Shown here: piece by piece, positions 35,426 to 43,818 of the stretch | How positions within the stretch are numbered: the stretch's first letter is position 1 | Layout of the letters: each line of letters begins with the position of its first letter | NCBI RefSeq assembly: GCF_000789255.1 | Contig: NZ_CP009552.1 | Location: forward strand, 1,054,001 to 1,118,000 | Length of the DNA: 64,000 nucleotides | DNA from: Geoglobus acetivorans | GTDB taxonomy: Archaea; Halobacteriota; Archaeoglobi; Archaeoglobales; Archaeoglobaceae | Direction of reading: 5' to 3' | Program-made: the position numbers and the translations under genes | The notes under the pieces: model-generated | What the model was told of the DNA's origin: nothing | The model's input: the letters and a program-made list of their open reading frames with translations, nothing else | Database searches by the model: none

Positions 35426-36520
35426 ATGATTAATGCATACAGAGTTATGCAGATGATGGTTGATGAATTGAAAAGCATTGTAAAAGAAAAGGCAGCAGAA
35501 ATTGACAGAAACAACGATATGGGCGAAGTGCTCGATGCTGTCAAAAATTCCGGCATCCTCGGTTTGATTATACCGGAAGAGTATGGGGGTCTGGGCGGAG
35601 ATTACTATGACGCATGTGTTGTTGCAGAGGAGCTTGCAAAAGTTTCTGCAGGTGTTGCCCACAGCATTATCGTTCACTCAATGGCTGTTGACGCGGTAAG
35701 GCTGTATGGCAGCGAGGAGCAGAAGGAAAGGTATTTGCCAAGGTTGCTGAAATCCATAGGCACAATAGCAATCACCGAAGGCAGGGGTGGGAGTGATGTT
35801 GCGGGTTCAGTAAGCCTGAAGGCCGAAAAACAGGGTGATGCATACACGCTCAGCGGAAGCAAGACCCTGATCACCAACGGCACGTATGCTGACGTTTTCA
35901 TAGTCGTTGGAAGAACGGGGGAGGGTCCAAAAGGACTTACAGCGTTCATAGCCGAAAAGAGTGACGGAATAAAGGCCAGCAGAATAGATCTTGCGGGAAT
36001 GAGAGGGAGCGGGCTTGCGAGCCTGCAGTTTGAGAATGTTGAGGTTCATGAAGACAGTATTCTCGTAAAGGAGGGTGCGGGTTTAAAGGTCGCCTTGGGA
36101 ACCTTGGCTCCAAACAGACTGCCCTTTTCAGCAATAGGGCTTGGAATAGCAGAGAGATGCTTAGAAATTTCCGTTGAAAGGGCCAAAAAGAGGAAAGCAT
36201 TCGGTGGAACGCTGTCAGATTTGCAGGCCGTTCAGTTCATGCTCGCCGATGTTGCAGTTGAGATAGAGGCCCTGAGAAGAATGATATATGACGCAGCGAG
36301 AAACATGAGCGACCCGGGCTACGAGGGGGCAGTTGCAAAGATACTTTCGGCGAGGGTTGCCAAGAAGGCAGCCGATGTTGCAGTTGAGATATTCGGTGGA
36401 CACGGGCTTCTGCGTGGCAGTGAGGCGGAAAGGGCCTACAGGGACGCAAAAACCATAGAATTTGCTGAGGGAGCCACAGAAGTCATGAAACTGCTGGTTG
36501 CAAGAAAGCTGCTTGCATGA
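35426..36520 (+). CDS. Acyl-CoA dehydrogenase
   Basis: About 364 residues from ATG 35426. The frame is open back to a GTG at 35333, but that extension does not resemble the family. It shows IIPEEYGGLGGDYYD, ITEGRGGSDVAG (FAD/substrate binding) and GSGLASLQFENVEV. It ends with DAKTIEFAEGATEVMKLLVARKLL, where Glu in AEGATE matches the usual catalytic base. It oxidises acyl-CoA to enoyl-CoA and passes electrons to ETF. The N-terminal helical domain is shorter than usual. Convergent with the CoA-transferase pair. Confidence 0.9.
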   Translation: MINAYRVMQMMVDELKSIVKEKAAEIDRNNDMGEVLDAVKNSGILGLIIPEEYGGLGGDYYDACVVAEELAKVSAGVAHSIIVHSMAVDAVRLYGSEEQKERYLPRLLKSIGTIAITEGRGGSDVAGSVSLKAEKQGDAYTLSGSKTLITNGTYADVFIVVGRTGEGPKGLTAFIAEKSDGIKASRIDLAGMRGSGLASLQFENVEVHEDSILVKEGAGLKVALGTLAPNRLPFSAIGLGIAERCLEISVERAKKRKAFGGTLSDLQAVQFMLADVAVEIEALRRMIYDAARNMSDPGYEGAVAKILSARVAKKAADVAVEIFGGHGLLRGSEAERAYRDAKTIEFAEGATEVMKLLVARKLLA

Positions 36521-36554
36521 AAATAATGAAATTAATTTGAAATTGACCCGAATT

Positions 36555-37328
36555 TCATTTTTTCAGGAAAATTCCTTCAGGGTCAACCTTTTCCCTCAGT
36601 ATTCTTATCTCCTCTTCGGTGGGCGGTTCAGTCTCAGTGGCCTTTGAAACGTCAATCTCAAAGCCCGTGTTTTCCAGCACCTCTTCCGGAGTGAGTCCCG
36701 GATGGTATGATTCAAGGTAGGGTCTCTTTGTTTTCTCCTCGAATCTTATGACGCCCATGGTGGTTATTACCGCCGAAGGGCCTCCCCACTGGAGACCTGC
36801 CCTGATCCTTCCATCGGGGCCATCAATCCATCCGGGGCTTGTCAGATAGTCCACTTTCTCGACAAATCTCCTCTTTTCGTGGGGCATCAGCACCACTGTT
36901 CTCCTGCAGAGGCATGCAATATCTCCCGCACCTCCACTGCCCGGAAAACGAACTGCGGGATTGCTGTAATCTCCGATACATGTGGAGTTCACGTTCCCGA
37001 ATTTATCGACCTGTGCTCCACCAATGACCCCGACATCAACCCTGCCTCTCTGGGTGAGGGAAAATATGTCAAACAGCCCGGCAGCAATTCCTGCCATTCT
37101 GAAGGTTCTCGGTTCACCCACAGACATTGGAAGGTGTTCCAGCTCCGGATCCGCCGCTCCAGCCTCGAATATTATGGTGAGGTCGGGAGCATGGGTGAGC
37201 TTCGCCAGCATCCCTGCGACCATGGGTATTCCCGTCCCTATGAAAGCCACCTCTCCATTTCTGAACTCTCTTGCGGTTGTAACGACCATAAGCTCGGTTA
37301 AGGTGTAATCCTCCGCATATCTCTTCAT
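36555..37328 (-). CDS. CoA-transferase subunit B (GctB-like)
   Basis: About 257 residues from ATG 37328, which has AGGTG about 6 nt upstream; a GTG at 37337 is in frame. The family I/CoA-transferase beta fold shows AFIGTGIPMVAGMLA, an EAGAADPELEHLP stretch with the acidic residue region, GVIGGAQVDKFGNVN, and PGSGGAGDIACLC. With the adjacent subunit A it should move CoA between acyl and dicarboxylic acids, as in glutaconate CoA-transferase. One base pair separates the frames. Confidence 0.9.
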   Translation of the reverse strand: MKRYAEDYTLTELMVVTTAREFRNGEVAFIGTGIPMVAGMLAKLTHAPDLTIIFEAGAADPELEHLPMSVGEPRTFRMAGIAAGLFDIFSLTQRGRVDVGVIGGAQVDKFGNVNSTCIGDYSNPAVRFPGSGGAGDIACLCRRTVVLMPHEKRRFVEKVDYLTSPGWIDGPDGRIRAGLQWGGPSAVITTMGVIRFEEKTKRPYLESYHPGLTPEEVLENTGFEIDVSKATETEPPTEEEIRILREKVDPEGIFLKK

Positions 37329-37338
37329 GACACCCACC

Positions 37339-38301
37339 TCACACCCTCTTTAACTCAGGATTGTATCCGACTTCGAAGCTCGCTCTCAGACTCTCGAGCT
37401 TCGCTGTACCAACCTTTCTGAGATATTCATCGTGGTCCTCCACTCCCAGCACGTATTTTTCGAGAAAGTCTGCGAAGCTCCCGTCATCTTTCGCCAGAGA
37501 GTGATACATCCTCAGGAATTCGGGATCATAGTCGTAGTACCTGGCACAGCTTGTGGGATGTGCCCCAAACTCGACAGGGACGACTGCATCAACAAGGAAT
37601 CCCGGAAGAGCATTCTGCTCCGGGAATTTTCTCAGCTCATCCGAATCAACAAGTTTCTCACAGGTCACAATCACCCTGTCCGCAGATTTGGCTATTATGT
37701 CGTCTGCAAACGCCTGTCCGTAAATTCTGACGTTTCCATCCGCATCGGCAACCTGGGCATGAATTACGGCAACATCCGGATTTATCGCAGGGAGAGCAAC
37801 AACCTTTTCTCCCGTGAACGGGCATTCAATTACCTCCAGCTTTTTCGATGCAATTTTTGGATCGCTCTCGCGGAACTCCCTGCTGAAACCTTCCCTTGAC
37901 ACCATGTCCGAACCGAGCATGGTTTTTGTTGGAAGAAATGAAACGCCCATCGCACCGGCAAGAAACCTGAGCGTCATTCCAAAGTTGGAATAATCCTCCC
38001 ATACGATTTCATTTCTTTCGACAGCTTTTCTGAATCTCGGGCCAACTCTACCAAAACCCTCATCCGCCTCATAGGCCAGCTCTATCGCCCTTACACTGCC
38101 AGAACCAATCAGAATATCAACCCCAAAACCGGGAGAATGTCCGTAAACGTGCAGACCCTTAACACCCTGGCGTATTATCTCATAAATGAGAGCCACTGGC
38201 ATTCTGTTGAGAGTAAAACCACCAAAAGCAATGTGATTTCCATTTCTCACAAATTTTCTGACCACCTCATCAAGCCCCATCACCTTATCACTCTCGCCCA
38301 T
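37339..38301 (-). CDS. CoA-transferase subunit A (GctA-like)
   Basis: 320 residues with HIAFGGFTLNRMPVALIYEI, then LHVYGHSPGFGVDILIGSGSVRAIELAY, and VALPAINPDVAVIHAQVADADGNVRIYGQ, all matching the alpha subunit of glutaconate-type CoA-transferases. It forms a hetero-oligomer with subunit B immediately downstream. The neighbouring acyl-CoA dehydrogenase suggests use in breakdown of fatty, dicarboxylic or aromatic acids. A 20-bp palindrome lies between its TATA element and start codon. Confidence 0.9.
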   Translation of the reverse strand: MGESDKVMGLDEVVRKFVRNGNHIAFGGFTLNRMPVALIYEIIRQGVKGLHVYGHSPGFGVDILIGSGSVRAIELAYEADEGFGRVGPRFRKAVERNEIVWEDYSNFGMTLRFLAGAMGVSFLPTKTMLGSDMVSREGFSREFRESDPKIASKKLEVIECPFTGEKVVALPAINPDVAVIHAQVADADGNVRIYGQAFADDIIAKSADRVIVTCEKLVDSDELRKFPEQNALPGFLVDAVVPVEFGAHPTSCARYYDYDPEFLRMYHSLAKDDGSFADFLEKYVLGVEDHDEYLRKVGTAKLESLRASFEVGYNPELKRV

Positions 38302-38309
38302 CCCAACAC

Positions 38310-38329
38310 CTCTGAAAATTTTTTCAGAG
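38310..38329. promoter_or_regulatory. Palindromic operator candidate before the CoA-transferase operon
   Basis: CTCTGAAAA (38310-38318), TT, then TTTTCAGAG (38321-38329): a 9-bp perfect inverted repeat with 2-bp centre. The TATA-like TTTTTAAAAG sits at 38347-38356 (minus-strand promoter), so the palindrome covers the expected transcription start and runs into the ribosome site. That is the position of a repressor operator. Confidence 0.5.
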
Positions 38330-38520
38330 ATTCCGCAAATGGCTCATTTTTAAAAGGTTCTGATTGGTGTCGGGGTGTCGATTCTGTTTTACAGATGATG
38401 AAGCGTCAGCGTAACCATAACTGAAACGGCAACTCTTGCTGAAGAAAGGCGGAGCATCCTTCGTTCAGGTTCAGGTGGTATATAAAAGCTGTGAGAGAGA
38501 TCAGAAAAGTTCTTGAGTGA

Positions 38521-38784
38521 TTATCTGTATCCTCTACCCCGCCTGAATGCCTCTACAACATAGACAGTCTTGCCATCAACAAAATACTCAAATCTGATGT
38601 CCCCAACTCTCAATCTGTACATAGTTCTTTTCTCTCCTTTCAGTTTCTTAATTGATACTCCTGATCTCGGAGTGAATGGATCTTCTCCAAGCTTTTTTAA
38701 GCTATCAACACACCTTTTTCTTTCAACTTCATTCAACTTATCCAAAAACTTCACAACATCAGGGTGAAGAGAGACCAAGAACAT
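38521..38784 (-). CDS. RelE-family toxin
   Basis: 87 residues: helix HPDVVKFLDKLNEVERKRCVDSLKKL, then GVSIKKLKGEKRTMYRLRVGDIRFEYF and VVEAFRRGRGYR, the strand order and basic C-terminus of RelE toxins, which cleave mRNA, usually on the ribosome. It is immediately downstream of a small acidic gene in the usual antitoxin-first order, with no gap. Unlike the toxin at 7133, this pair is canonical. Confidence 0.88.
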   Translation of the reverse strand: MFLVSLHPDVVKFLDKLNEVERKRCVDSLKKLGEDPFTPRSGVSIKKLKGEKRTMYRLRVGDIRFEYFVDGKTVYVVEAFRRGRGYR

Positions 38785-38994
38785 TCAAAGTCCTCTTGAG
38801 CTTGTGTATTCATCCAAGGAAACAAACTTATCCCTGTCCTTAATTACTTTCTCCCATTTTTCTTCGATGTAGCTCTGAAGTTCTTCGTATGATTCAATCA
38901 GCCTTTCAATCACTTCTTCAATTGGCTCATCATTCTTCCTTAGCTTTTCGAGTTTTCTGAAAATTCCTTCCCTGAGGGTTATTGAAGTCATCAA
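38785..38994 (-). CDS. Antitoxin of the RelE pair
   Basis: 69 residues: an N-terminal ribbon-helix-helix-like segment (MTSITLREGIFRKLEKLRKNDEP) followed by a long acidic helix (EVIERLIESYEELQSYIEEKWEKV). The ribbon would bind operator DNA and the helix would wrap the toxin. It abuts the toxin gene. The start could be either of two adjacent ATG codons. Confidence 0.8.
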   Translation of the reverse strand: MMTSITLREGIFRKLEKLRKNDEPIEEVIERLIESYEELQSYIEEKWEKVIKDRDKFVSLDEYTSSRGL

Positions 38995-39283
38995 AATAAG
39001 TTACCCTCAATGGTATTTAATTTCTTTCTCAGGGCCTCTTTCCATCCATTAACTCCCGGTTATCACATTAGAACATGCTGAGGTTTTGGTGCAAAAATCA
39101 GGTTCTGGTGATTCCTTGAGAGTCGAAGGAATTTTAGAATAGGTCCAGCTTCCAAGAAGTCGAAAGATTGTTAGACGAACTGACCGGGTATCCCCGGTAA
39201 CGCCATATAGCTGGAGTACATACATTTAGAGGCCGGGACTCCGGGAGGAGATATCTCTCAACCCAGATTGCGTGGTTAATTAA

Positions 39284-39532
39284 TGGGAAACCGGGTATTC
39301 CAAAAAAAAGCACCTTCTCGAAGGCCTGAAAGAAGCATCACGGGCAGCTAAAAAAGAAGGCCTGCACTCTGGAGGAATTGAGTACATTATCGTCAGCAAC
39401 TGCCTTGATCGCATACCCGCCAGCTTTGCAGAGAAGTGGATAGCTGCAAGGAAGGGCAAGAACCTCCTGTTAAGCTTCGCACTCATTCAGGCTGAGGCCA
39501 TGAAGGGCGCAAGCAAAAGGAGAAGGAGATAA
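39284..39532 (+). pseudogene. Start-less ORF remnant in the accessory patch
   Basis: After in-frame stops at 39227 and 39281, a frame stays open for 82 codons and encodes a protein-like sequence (LLEGLKEASRAAKKEGL, GGIEYIIVSNCLDRIPASF, AEKWIAARKGKNLLLSFAL) ending in a basic tail at a TAA at 39530. The only in-frame ATG is near its end. Codon use and composition look coding, so it is most likely the 3' part of a decayed gene, probably from the same integrated element as the integrase stub at 39574. The 290 bp upstream (38995-39283) hold no other gene I can support. Confidence 0.4.
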
Positions 39533-39573
39533 GCTTATTTTTATCCCTACGTATAAATAAGCAGGTGTTGGCC

Positions 39574-39795
39574 ATGCCAAAGGTCGGAAGCAATAAAACG
39601 AAATTAACACTCTGGGTGGATAAAAATATTCTGGCTGAAGCAATGGCTACGGGGCTTAATCTTTCCGCCTTTTTGGAATTGCGGATTAGAGAATACCTCG
39701 CCATGGTAAAAAGCTATTTTAATGGCGAATTTACGCCGCCGGCAGGATTCGAACCTGCGACCACCGGATTAACAGTCCGGCGCTCTACCAGCTAA
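39574..39795 (+). CDS. SSV-type integrase N-terminal fragment, int(N), overlapping tRNA-Asn
   Basis: 73 residues from ATG 39574, with AGGTG 6 nt upstream and a TATA-like GTATAAATA at 39551-39559. The N-terminus has a ribbon-helix-helix look (LTLWVDKNILAEAMATGLNL ... FLELRIREYLA). The last 20 residues (PPAGFEPATTGLTVRRSTS) are the reverse reading of the 3' half of tRNA-Asn. That is the structure left when an SSV-type integrase gene is split by integration into a tRNA gene: the short N-terminal part stays fused over the tRNA 3' half. No int(C) part is seen in this window. Confidence 0.6.
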   Translation: MPKVGSNKTKLTLWVDKNILAEAMATGLNLSAFLELRIREYLAMVKSYFNGEFTPPAGFEPATTGLTVRRSTS

Positions 39796-39806
39796 GCTAC
39801 GGCGGC
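39734..39806 (-). tRNA. tRNA-Asn (GTT)
   Basis: Read on the minus strand: acceptor GCCGCCG pairs with CGGCGGC, the D-arm is GCTTAGCTGGTAGAGC, anticodon stem CCGGA/TCCGG encloses loop CTGTTAA with anticodon GTT, and the T-arm has GGTTCGAATCC. G73 is followed by no encoded CCA. 73 nt, no intron. Its 3' half doubles as the likely attachment site of an integrated element (see 39574-39795). Confidence 0.97.
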
Positions 39807-39885
39807 TCTACCAGTCAAAGCATGGCATGGAATTTAAATTTTATCCTCGCAACATTTTTAACAGCAATCAGGTTTGAAAAGTTTG

Positions 39886-40788
39886 ATGAAGGGATTGCTT
39901 AGAGGAGAAAATATCATCGTCGAAAAAGCCCAGAAATTGATTTCAAGAAATTTTGGAACTGCTGAGGGTAATTCCGTAATCCTCACTCCAGAAGAGGCTG
40001 CATACCTCGTGTATAAAGGAACACTTGAAGTTTTTTCCGATGACGAACACATTGTGGATTTTGACCGGCTTTTCAAGCTGTGTAACCCTGTAAAATACTT
40101 CGTATTCCAGGATTTGAGAGACAGAGGTATCAGAGTCCGTTTTCTTGATTTTGGAGACTACTTTCCAGCAAGTGAGAAGGATTGCTTTTCAGTTGAAGAG
40201 CTAAAAAGAATGTGTGGAAAAAAGCTTGCTATTGTTGATGAGGAGGCGGACGTTACCTATTTCAAAATTGAGACGTTTGACGGGCGTGGGAACCATTACG
40301 AAGAGCTGAAAAAATTCAGTTCAAGGTTTTCCGGGGGTTACTTCATCACGGAAAACACGGAGCTGTACAGGAGATACTTTTACGGGGTTCTCAGAGGAAA
40401 CAGGGTGATAATGTCAATATATGAGGGGCTTTATCTAATGGAAACAGGCATAATGGAGGCAGATGTCGAAAAAAAAGAGGTGCTGGAATTAGCCAGAAAA
40501 ACCATACCGGATTTCGAGAAAATTTTCACAGTGTACAGAGATCTGAGGGAAAGAAAATTCATGGTGAAGACCGGCTTCAAATTCGGCAGTGAATTCAGAG
40601 TGTATGAACAGGTCAAGAACGTTTCCGAGCTAAGACATTCAAAATACCTGGTAAAGCTGAGGAGCAGCTTCAATCTCAGGGAGCTGGCAGGAGATGTCAG
40701 ACTTTCAGGTGCAGTCAATAAAACACTCATATACCCGATACTCGGCAAGAGCCCCGAATACATCGCAGTAAGGAGGGTCAGAATTTGA
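39886..40788 (+). CDS. endA: tRNA-splicing endonuclease EndA (homodimer type)
   Basis: About 300 residues from ATG 39886; an in-frame TTG at 39874 is the other option. It has a duplicated layout of about 300 residues as in Archaeoglobus EndA: a degenerate N-terminal half, then a catalytic half with FRVYEQ (Tyr), LRHSKYLV (His) and SGAVNKTLIYP (Lys), the three residues that cut at bulge-helix-bulge introns. The expected substrate in this window is the tRNA-Trp intron at 3210-3271. It is the first of a run of rightward genes that includes Trm1. Confidence 0.93.
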   Translation: MKGLLRGENIIVEKAQKLISRNFGTAEGNSVILTPEEAAYLVYKGTLEVFSDDEHIVDFDRLFKLCNPVKYFVFQDLRDRGIRVRFLDFGDYFPASEKDCFSVEELKRMCGKKLAIVDEEADVTYFKIETFDGRGNHYEELKKFSSRFSGGYFITENTELYRRYFYGVLRGNRVIMSIYEGLYLMETGIMEADVEKKEVLELARKTIPDFEKIFTVYRDLRERKFMVKTGFKFGSEFRVYEQVKNVSELRHSKYLVKLRSSFNLRELAGDVRLSGAVNKTLIYPILGKSPEYIAVRRVRI

Positions 40789-40838
40789 GGCGTTAAGTTG
40801 AAAAACGTTTTTATAATCCTTGAAGCGTAAATCTGGCC

Positions 40839-41237
40839 ATGAAAAGATTCAAGGTCAGCGTTGGTGGAAATGTCTATTACGCTGAAGTTGAAAAAATATC
40901 CCCCGCACTCTTCAAGGTAAAGGTGGATGACAACATCATAGAGGTGGAGGTCGAGGAGGAAAAAATCAAGTCCGCCAAGCTATCTCACTCGCCACAGGTA
41001 AGGACAGGGGCTGTTGAAGGAGGCAATAAGGTCGTGAAGGCCATGCTCCCCGGCAACGTTACGAAAATTCTTGTTTCCGAAGGTGAAAGCGTAAGCACGG
41101 GAGACGTTCTTCTAATACTGGAAGCCATGAAGATGGAAAACGAAATAACCGCTCCAGCAAACGGAAAAGTAAAGGAGATAAAGGTTTCGGAAGGGCAGAG
41201 GGTCGAAACAGGACAGGTTCTGGTAGTACTGGAATGA
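40839..41237 (+). CDS. Biotin carboxyl carrier protein
   Basis: 132 residues. An N-terminal small beta domain and linker (about 45-65) precede a biotinyl/lipoyl domain of about 70 residues containing EAMKMENEI, with biotinylated Lys98. Such carriers serve pyruvate/propionyl-CoA carboxylases or oxaloacetate and methylmalonyl-CoA decarboxylases; the catalytic partners are not here. Its stop overlaps the next start by 4 bp (ATGA). Confidence 0.94.
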   Translation: MKRFKVSVGGNVYYAEVEKISPALFKVKVDDNIIEVEVEEEKIKSAKLSHSPQVRTGAVEGGNKVVKAMLPGNVTKILVSEGESVSTGDVLLILEAMKMENEITAPANGKVKEIKVSEGQRVETGQVLVVLE

Positions 41238-41743
41238 GGGTGGCAATTACCGGTAAACCGGGCGTTGGAAAGACCACTGCATGTCTGAAGATATACGAAT
41301 CACTGAAAGACAGCAGGCAGATTTCGGGTTTCATAACAAATGAGATTCGGGAACGTGGATTGAGAATTGGCTTCGTCATCATCGACCTTTCAACAGGAGA
41401 GGAGACGCTGCTGGCCAGAAAAGAAGAGGGACTTCCGAGAGTGGGCAAATACAGAGTTTTTGTCGAGAACATGGATGCAGTGGCTGAGAGAATCCAGAAG
41501 AGCTGGTGCACCTCAGACACAATCATCATAGACGAGGTTGGACCCATGGAACTCAAGAGCAGGGAATTCGTCAGCGCAATGGAGAGACTGCTCGAAAGCG
41601 AAAGAGATCTGATCGTAACTGTTCACTACAGGTCTAACCACCCTCTGGTTATGAAAATAAAGAGAGAATTTGAAGTGGTGACATTAACCCCGGAAAACAG
41701 AAATCAGGTCGTGAAGGAGGTGCTGAAAAAAATTGATAGTTGA
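41234..41743 (+). CDS. THEP1-family nucleoside triphosphatase
   Basis: 169 residues: Walker A GKPGVGKT (7-14), Walker [12 protein letters not shown], and a conserved [11 protein letters not shown] segment, matching the THEP1/NTPase family (archaeal and human NTPCR relatives), which hydrolyse NTPs slowly. Cellular role unclear. It overlaps the biotin carrier gene by 4 bp and the Trm1 gene by 11 bp, so all three are co-transcribed. Confidence 0.92.
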   Translation: MRVAITGKPGVGKTTACLKIYESLKDSRQISGFITNEIRERGLRIGFVIIDLSTGEETLLARKEEGLPRVGKYRVFVENMDAVAERIQKSWCTSDTIIIDEVGPMELKSREFVSAMERLLESERDLIVTVHYRSNHPLVMKIKREFEVVTLTPENRNQVVKEVLKKIDS

Positions 41744-42776
41744 GGGCCGGGCAAAAATCGTAGCCGAGGGTGTTTTTTACAATCCGAGAATGAAGTTCTG
41801 CAGAGATGCGGACATGGAAATTTTCAGACACCTTGGAAGTAAAAGCTACCTTGATGCTCTCTCCGCCAGCGGTATAAGGGGAATCAGAGCATATCTTGAG
41901 GCAGGATTTGACAGCGTGGAGTTCAATGACATAAGCAGCAGAGCAGCCAGGGTTATCGAGAGAAACCTGAGCCTGAATGGCATTCAAGCAGTCGTCCACA
42001 ACAGAGATGCAGCATCCCTTATGCGTGAGAGGAGCTATGAACATGTGGATCTGGATCCGTTCGGTTCGCCATCCGAATTCATAGACTCTGCATGCAGGTC
42101 TGCAAAAAAGTACCTCAGCATTACTGCAACAGATACATCTGCCCTCTGTGGCAGTGCGCCCATTTCTGGATTGAGGAAATATTCGGCCTTCGCAGAAAAA
42201 ACGGAATACTACCACGAGGTAGGCCTGAGAATGCTCATAGGAAAGGCCGTAAGAGAGATCACGAAGTACGACAGGTATGCAGAAGTTCTGATTTCCTGGG
42301 CGAGGGAACATTATTACCGAGTTCACATGAAGACAGGCAAGTCAAGCAGAAAAGCCGGGAAAATGTACGAAAAAATCGGCTACATCCTTCACTGCAGAAA
42401 ATGCAGGAACAGAGTGACAATCAGCATTTTCGATACGCCTGAAAAGGTGTGCGTATGCGGGAATGAATTCAGAATGTACGGCCCTCTGTGGCTGGGAGAA
42501 CTGCACAGAAATGAGTTTGTAGCAAAGCTAAATAAAGAAGGCGAGACCGGCAAACTCTTTTCCGCAATCCAGAATGAGATCGAGACCATCACTCATTACG
42601 ACATCCATGAAATAACAAGGATGCTTCAGATTTCTCCCCCAAGGCTTGATGCAGTGATAGAATGGCTCAGAGACAATGGCCATCGGGCCTCGAGAACAAG
42701 GTTCGGTGGCACGAGTTTCAAAACCGATGCAGACATTGAAACTGTGAAGGAAATCATCTCCCGAATTCCTCGATAG
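41733..42776 (+). CDS. trm1: tRNA (guanine26-N2)-dimethyltransferase Trm1
   Basis: 347 residues from a TTG start. The Rossmann methyltransferase has LDALSASGIRGIRAYLEAG (SAM loop), VEFNDISSRAARVIERN, and the catalytic HVDLDPFGSPSEFIDSA. A C-terminal domain holds a four-cysteine zinc site (CRKC ... CVCG). It methylates G26 at the base of the tRNA anticodon stem. It overlaps the THEP1 gene and, by 23 bp, the convergent cdc6. Confidence 0.94.
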   Translation: MIVEGRAKIVAEGVFYNPRMKFCRDADMEIFRHLGSKSYLDALSASGIRGIRAYLEAGFDSVEFNDISSRAARVIERNLSLNGIQAVVHNRDAASLMRERSYEHVDLDPFGSPSEFIDSACRSAKKYLSITATDTSALCGSAPISGLRKYSAFAEKTEYYHEVGLRMLIGKAVREITKYDRYAEVLISWAREHYYRVHMKTGKSSRKAGKMYEKIGYILHCRKCRNRVTISIFDTPEKVCVCGNEFRMYGPLWLGELHRNEFVAKLNKEGETGKLFSAIQNEIETITHYDIHEITRMLQISPPRLDAVIEWLRDNGHRASRTRFGGTSFKTDADIETVKEIISRIPR

Positions 42777-43818
42777 CCCTGAAAATTTCCTCTCTCCGGA
42801 ATCTCCTCACGACGTACCTCTTCAAACCCTTTTCATATTTTGCGGCAGTGTCAATGAGCCTCAGATTTTCCAGCTTCCTGATAATCTCGTAAAACTTTGT
42901 GTAACCCATCTTCCCTTTCAGAGCCTCATAGATTTCGCTTGTAAACTTGATGTCCGAGCCATAGATGAACTTCAGAACGTCCAGGTCCTCTCTGTCGAGA
43001 GCCGATATCAGCTTCCTGAAAAAGACAGATCTGCCATCTTCAAAAACGCTTTCGGCATCTTCAAGGGAGACCGAATCCCTGGATTTTCTGTCTGCACTGA
43101 TCACAGCCATTTTCAGGAGATGGATTCCAAAACGAATGTCGAGGTACTCAAACGCCTTTCCTGCAATGAATTCAAGCGCCTCCTGAGAAACTCTGCCTCC
43201 AACAATCCCTGCCTCTGCCCTCTTTTTCAGGATTTCCAGCATCTCATCAAAGTCATACACTGGAAAGAGTATTTCGTCTGGATGAAGAACAGACATCACC
43301 TTGGTATCAAACGCTGCCGAAATTTTGGCATCCGTGGATATTCCGGCTACAGCGGCTTTAAAACCCTCCTGATCCTCATGTCCTTTGAGGATCAGATAAA
43401 TTATGTCGTTCATCAGTTTCGGGCTGAGAAAATTAACGTCATCGAGAACGACAAAAACAACCCGGTCCTCTTCAACACCCTTTTTCAGAACGGCTGAATA
43501 AAGCTTCTGAAACGATGTGCCAGATGGTGGAAGGTATCCGTAAAGAGACTCGAATATCTTGGAAAAAATCTGCTGCTTTGTCTGGTGGATCTGGCAGTTG
43601 ACATACACACCCATGAGGCTGGGCGGAAGCTCCTTCAGAATGAACTTCATTACAGTGGTCTTGCCGGTGGCAGGTGGTCCCAGACAGAGCATGTTGAAGG
43701 GGCGGCTTTTCTGCTCGGCCGGCTTCAGATTGAAAGCTATCCTTCTGATCTGACCATCCCTGAAAAGTATCTCTTCAGGAACGTAATCCTCGTCAAAAAC
43801 CTCATACCTTATAATCAT
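42754..43818 (-). CDS. cdc6: Orc1/Cdc6 replication initiator-like AAA+ ATPase
   Basis: 354 residues: Walker A LGPPATGKTT, Walker B VVFVVLDDVNFL, a sensor 2 region, and a C-terminal winged helix (YEALKGKMGYTKFYEIIRKLENLRLI). It should bind origin DNA and load MCM. Unlike many archaeal initiator genes there is no adjacent intergenic region: it overlaps trm1 (23 bp) and moaB (4 bp), so no origin is visible beside it. Confidence 0.93.
   Translation of the reverse strand: MIIRYEVFDEDYVPEEILFRDGQIRRIAFNLKPAEQKSRPFNMLCLGPPATGKTTVMKFILKELPPSLMGVYVNCQIHQTKQQIFSKIFESLYGYLPPSGTSFQKLYSAVLKKGVEEDRVVFVVLDDVNFLSPKLMNDIIYLILKGHEDQEGFKAAVAGISTDAKISAAFDTKVMSVLHPDEILFPVYDFDEMLEILKKRAEAGIVGGRVSQEALEFIAGKAFEYLDIRFGIHLLKMAVISADRKSRDSVSLEDAESVFEDGRSVFFRKLISALDREDLDVLKFIYGSDIKFTSEIYEALKGKMGYTKFYEIIRKLENLRLIDTAAKYEKGLKRYVVRRFRREEIFRAIEEFGR

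Noticed and set aside
38390-38440. Possible box C/D sRNA (GATGATGA followed by two CTGA)
   Set aside because: The spacing from box C to the first CTGA is 18-19 nt instead of about 12, and there is no C' box between the two CTGA motifs.
39054-39283. Structured non-coding RNA between the RelE pair and the integrase stub
   Set aside because: A few short hairpins (ACCGGG/CCCGGT near 39183-39199, GAGATATCTC) are present, but no known RNA family layout; one frame is protein-like instead.
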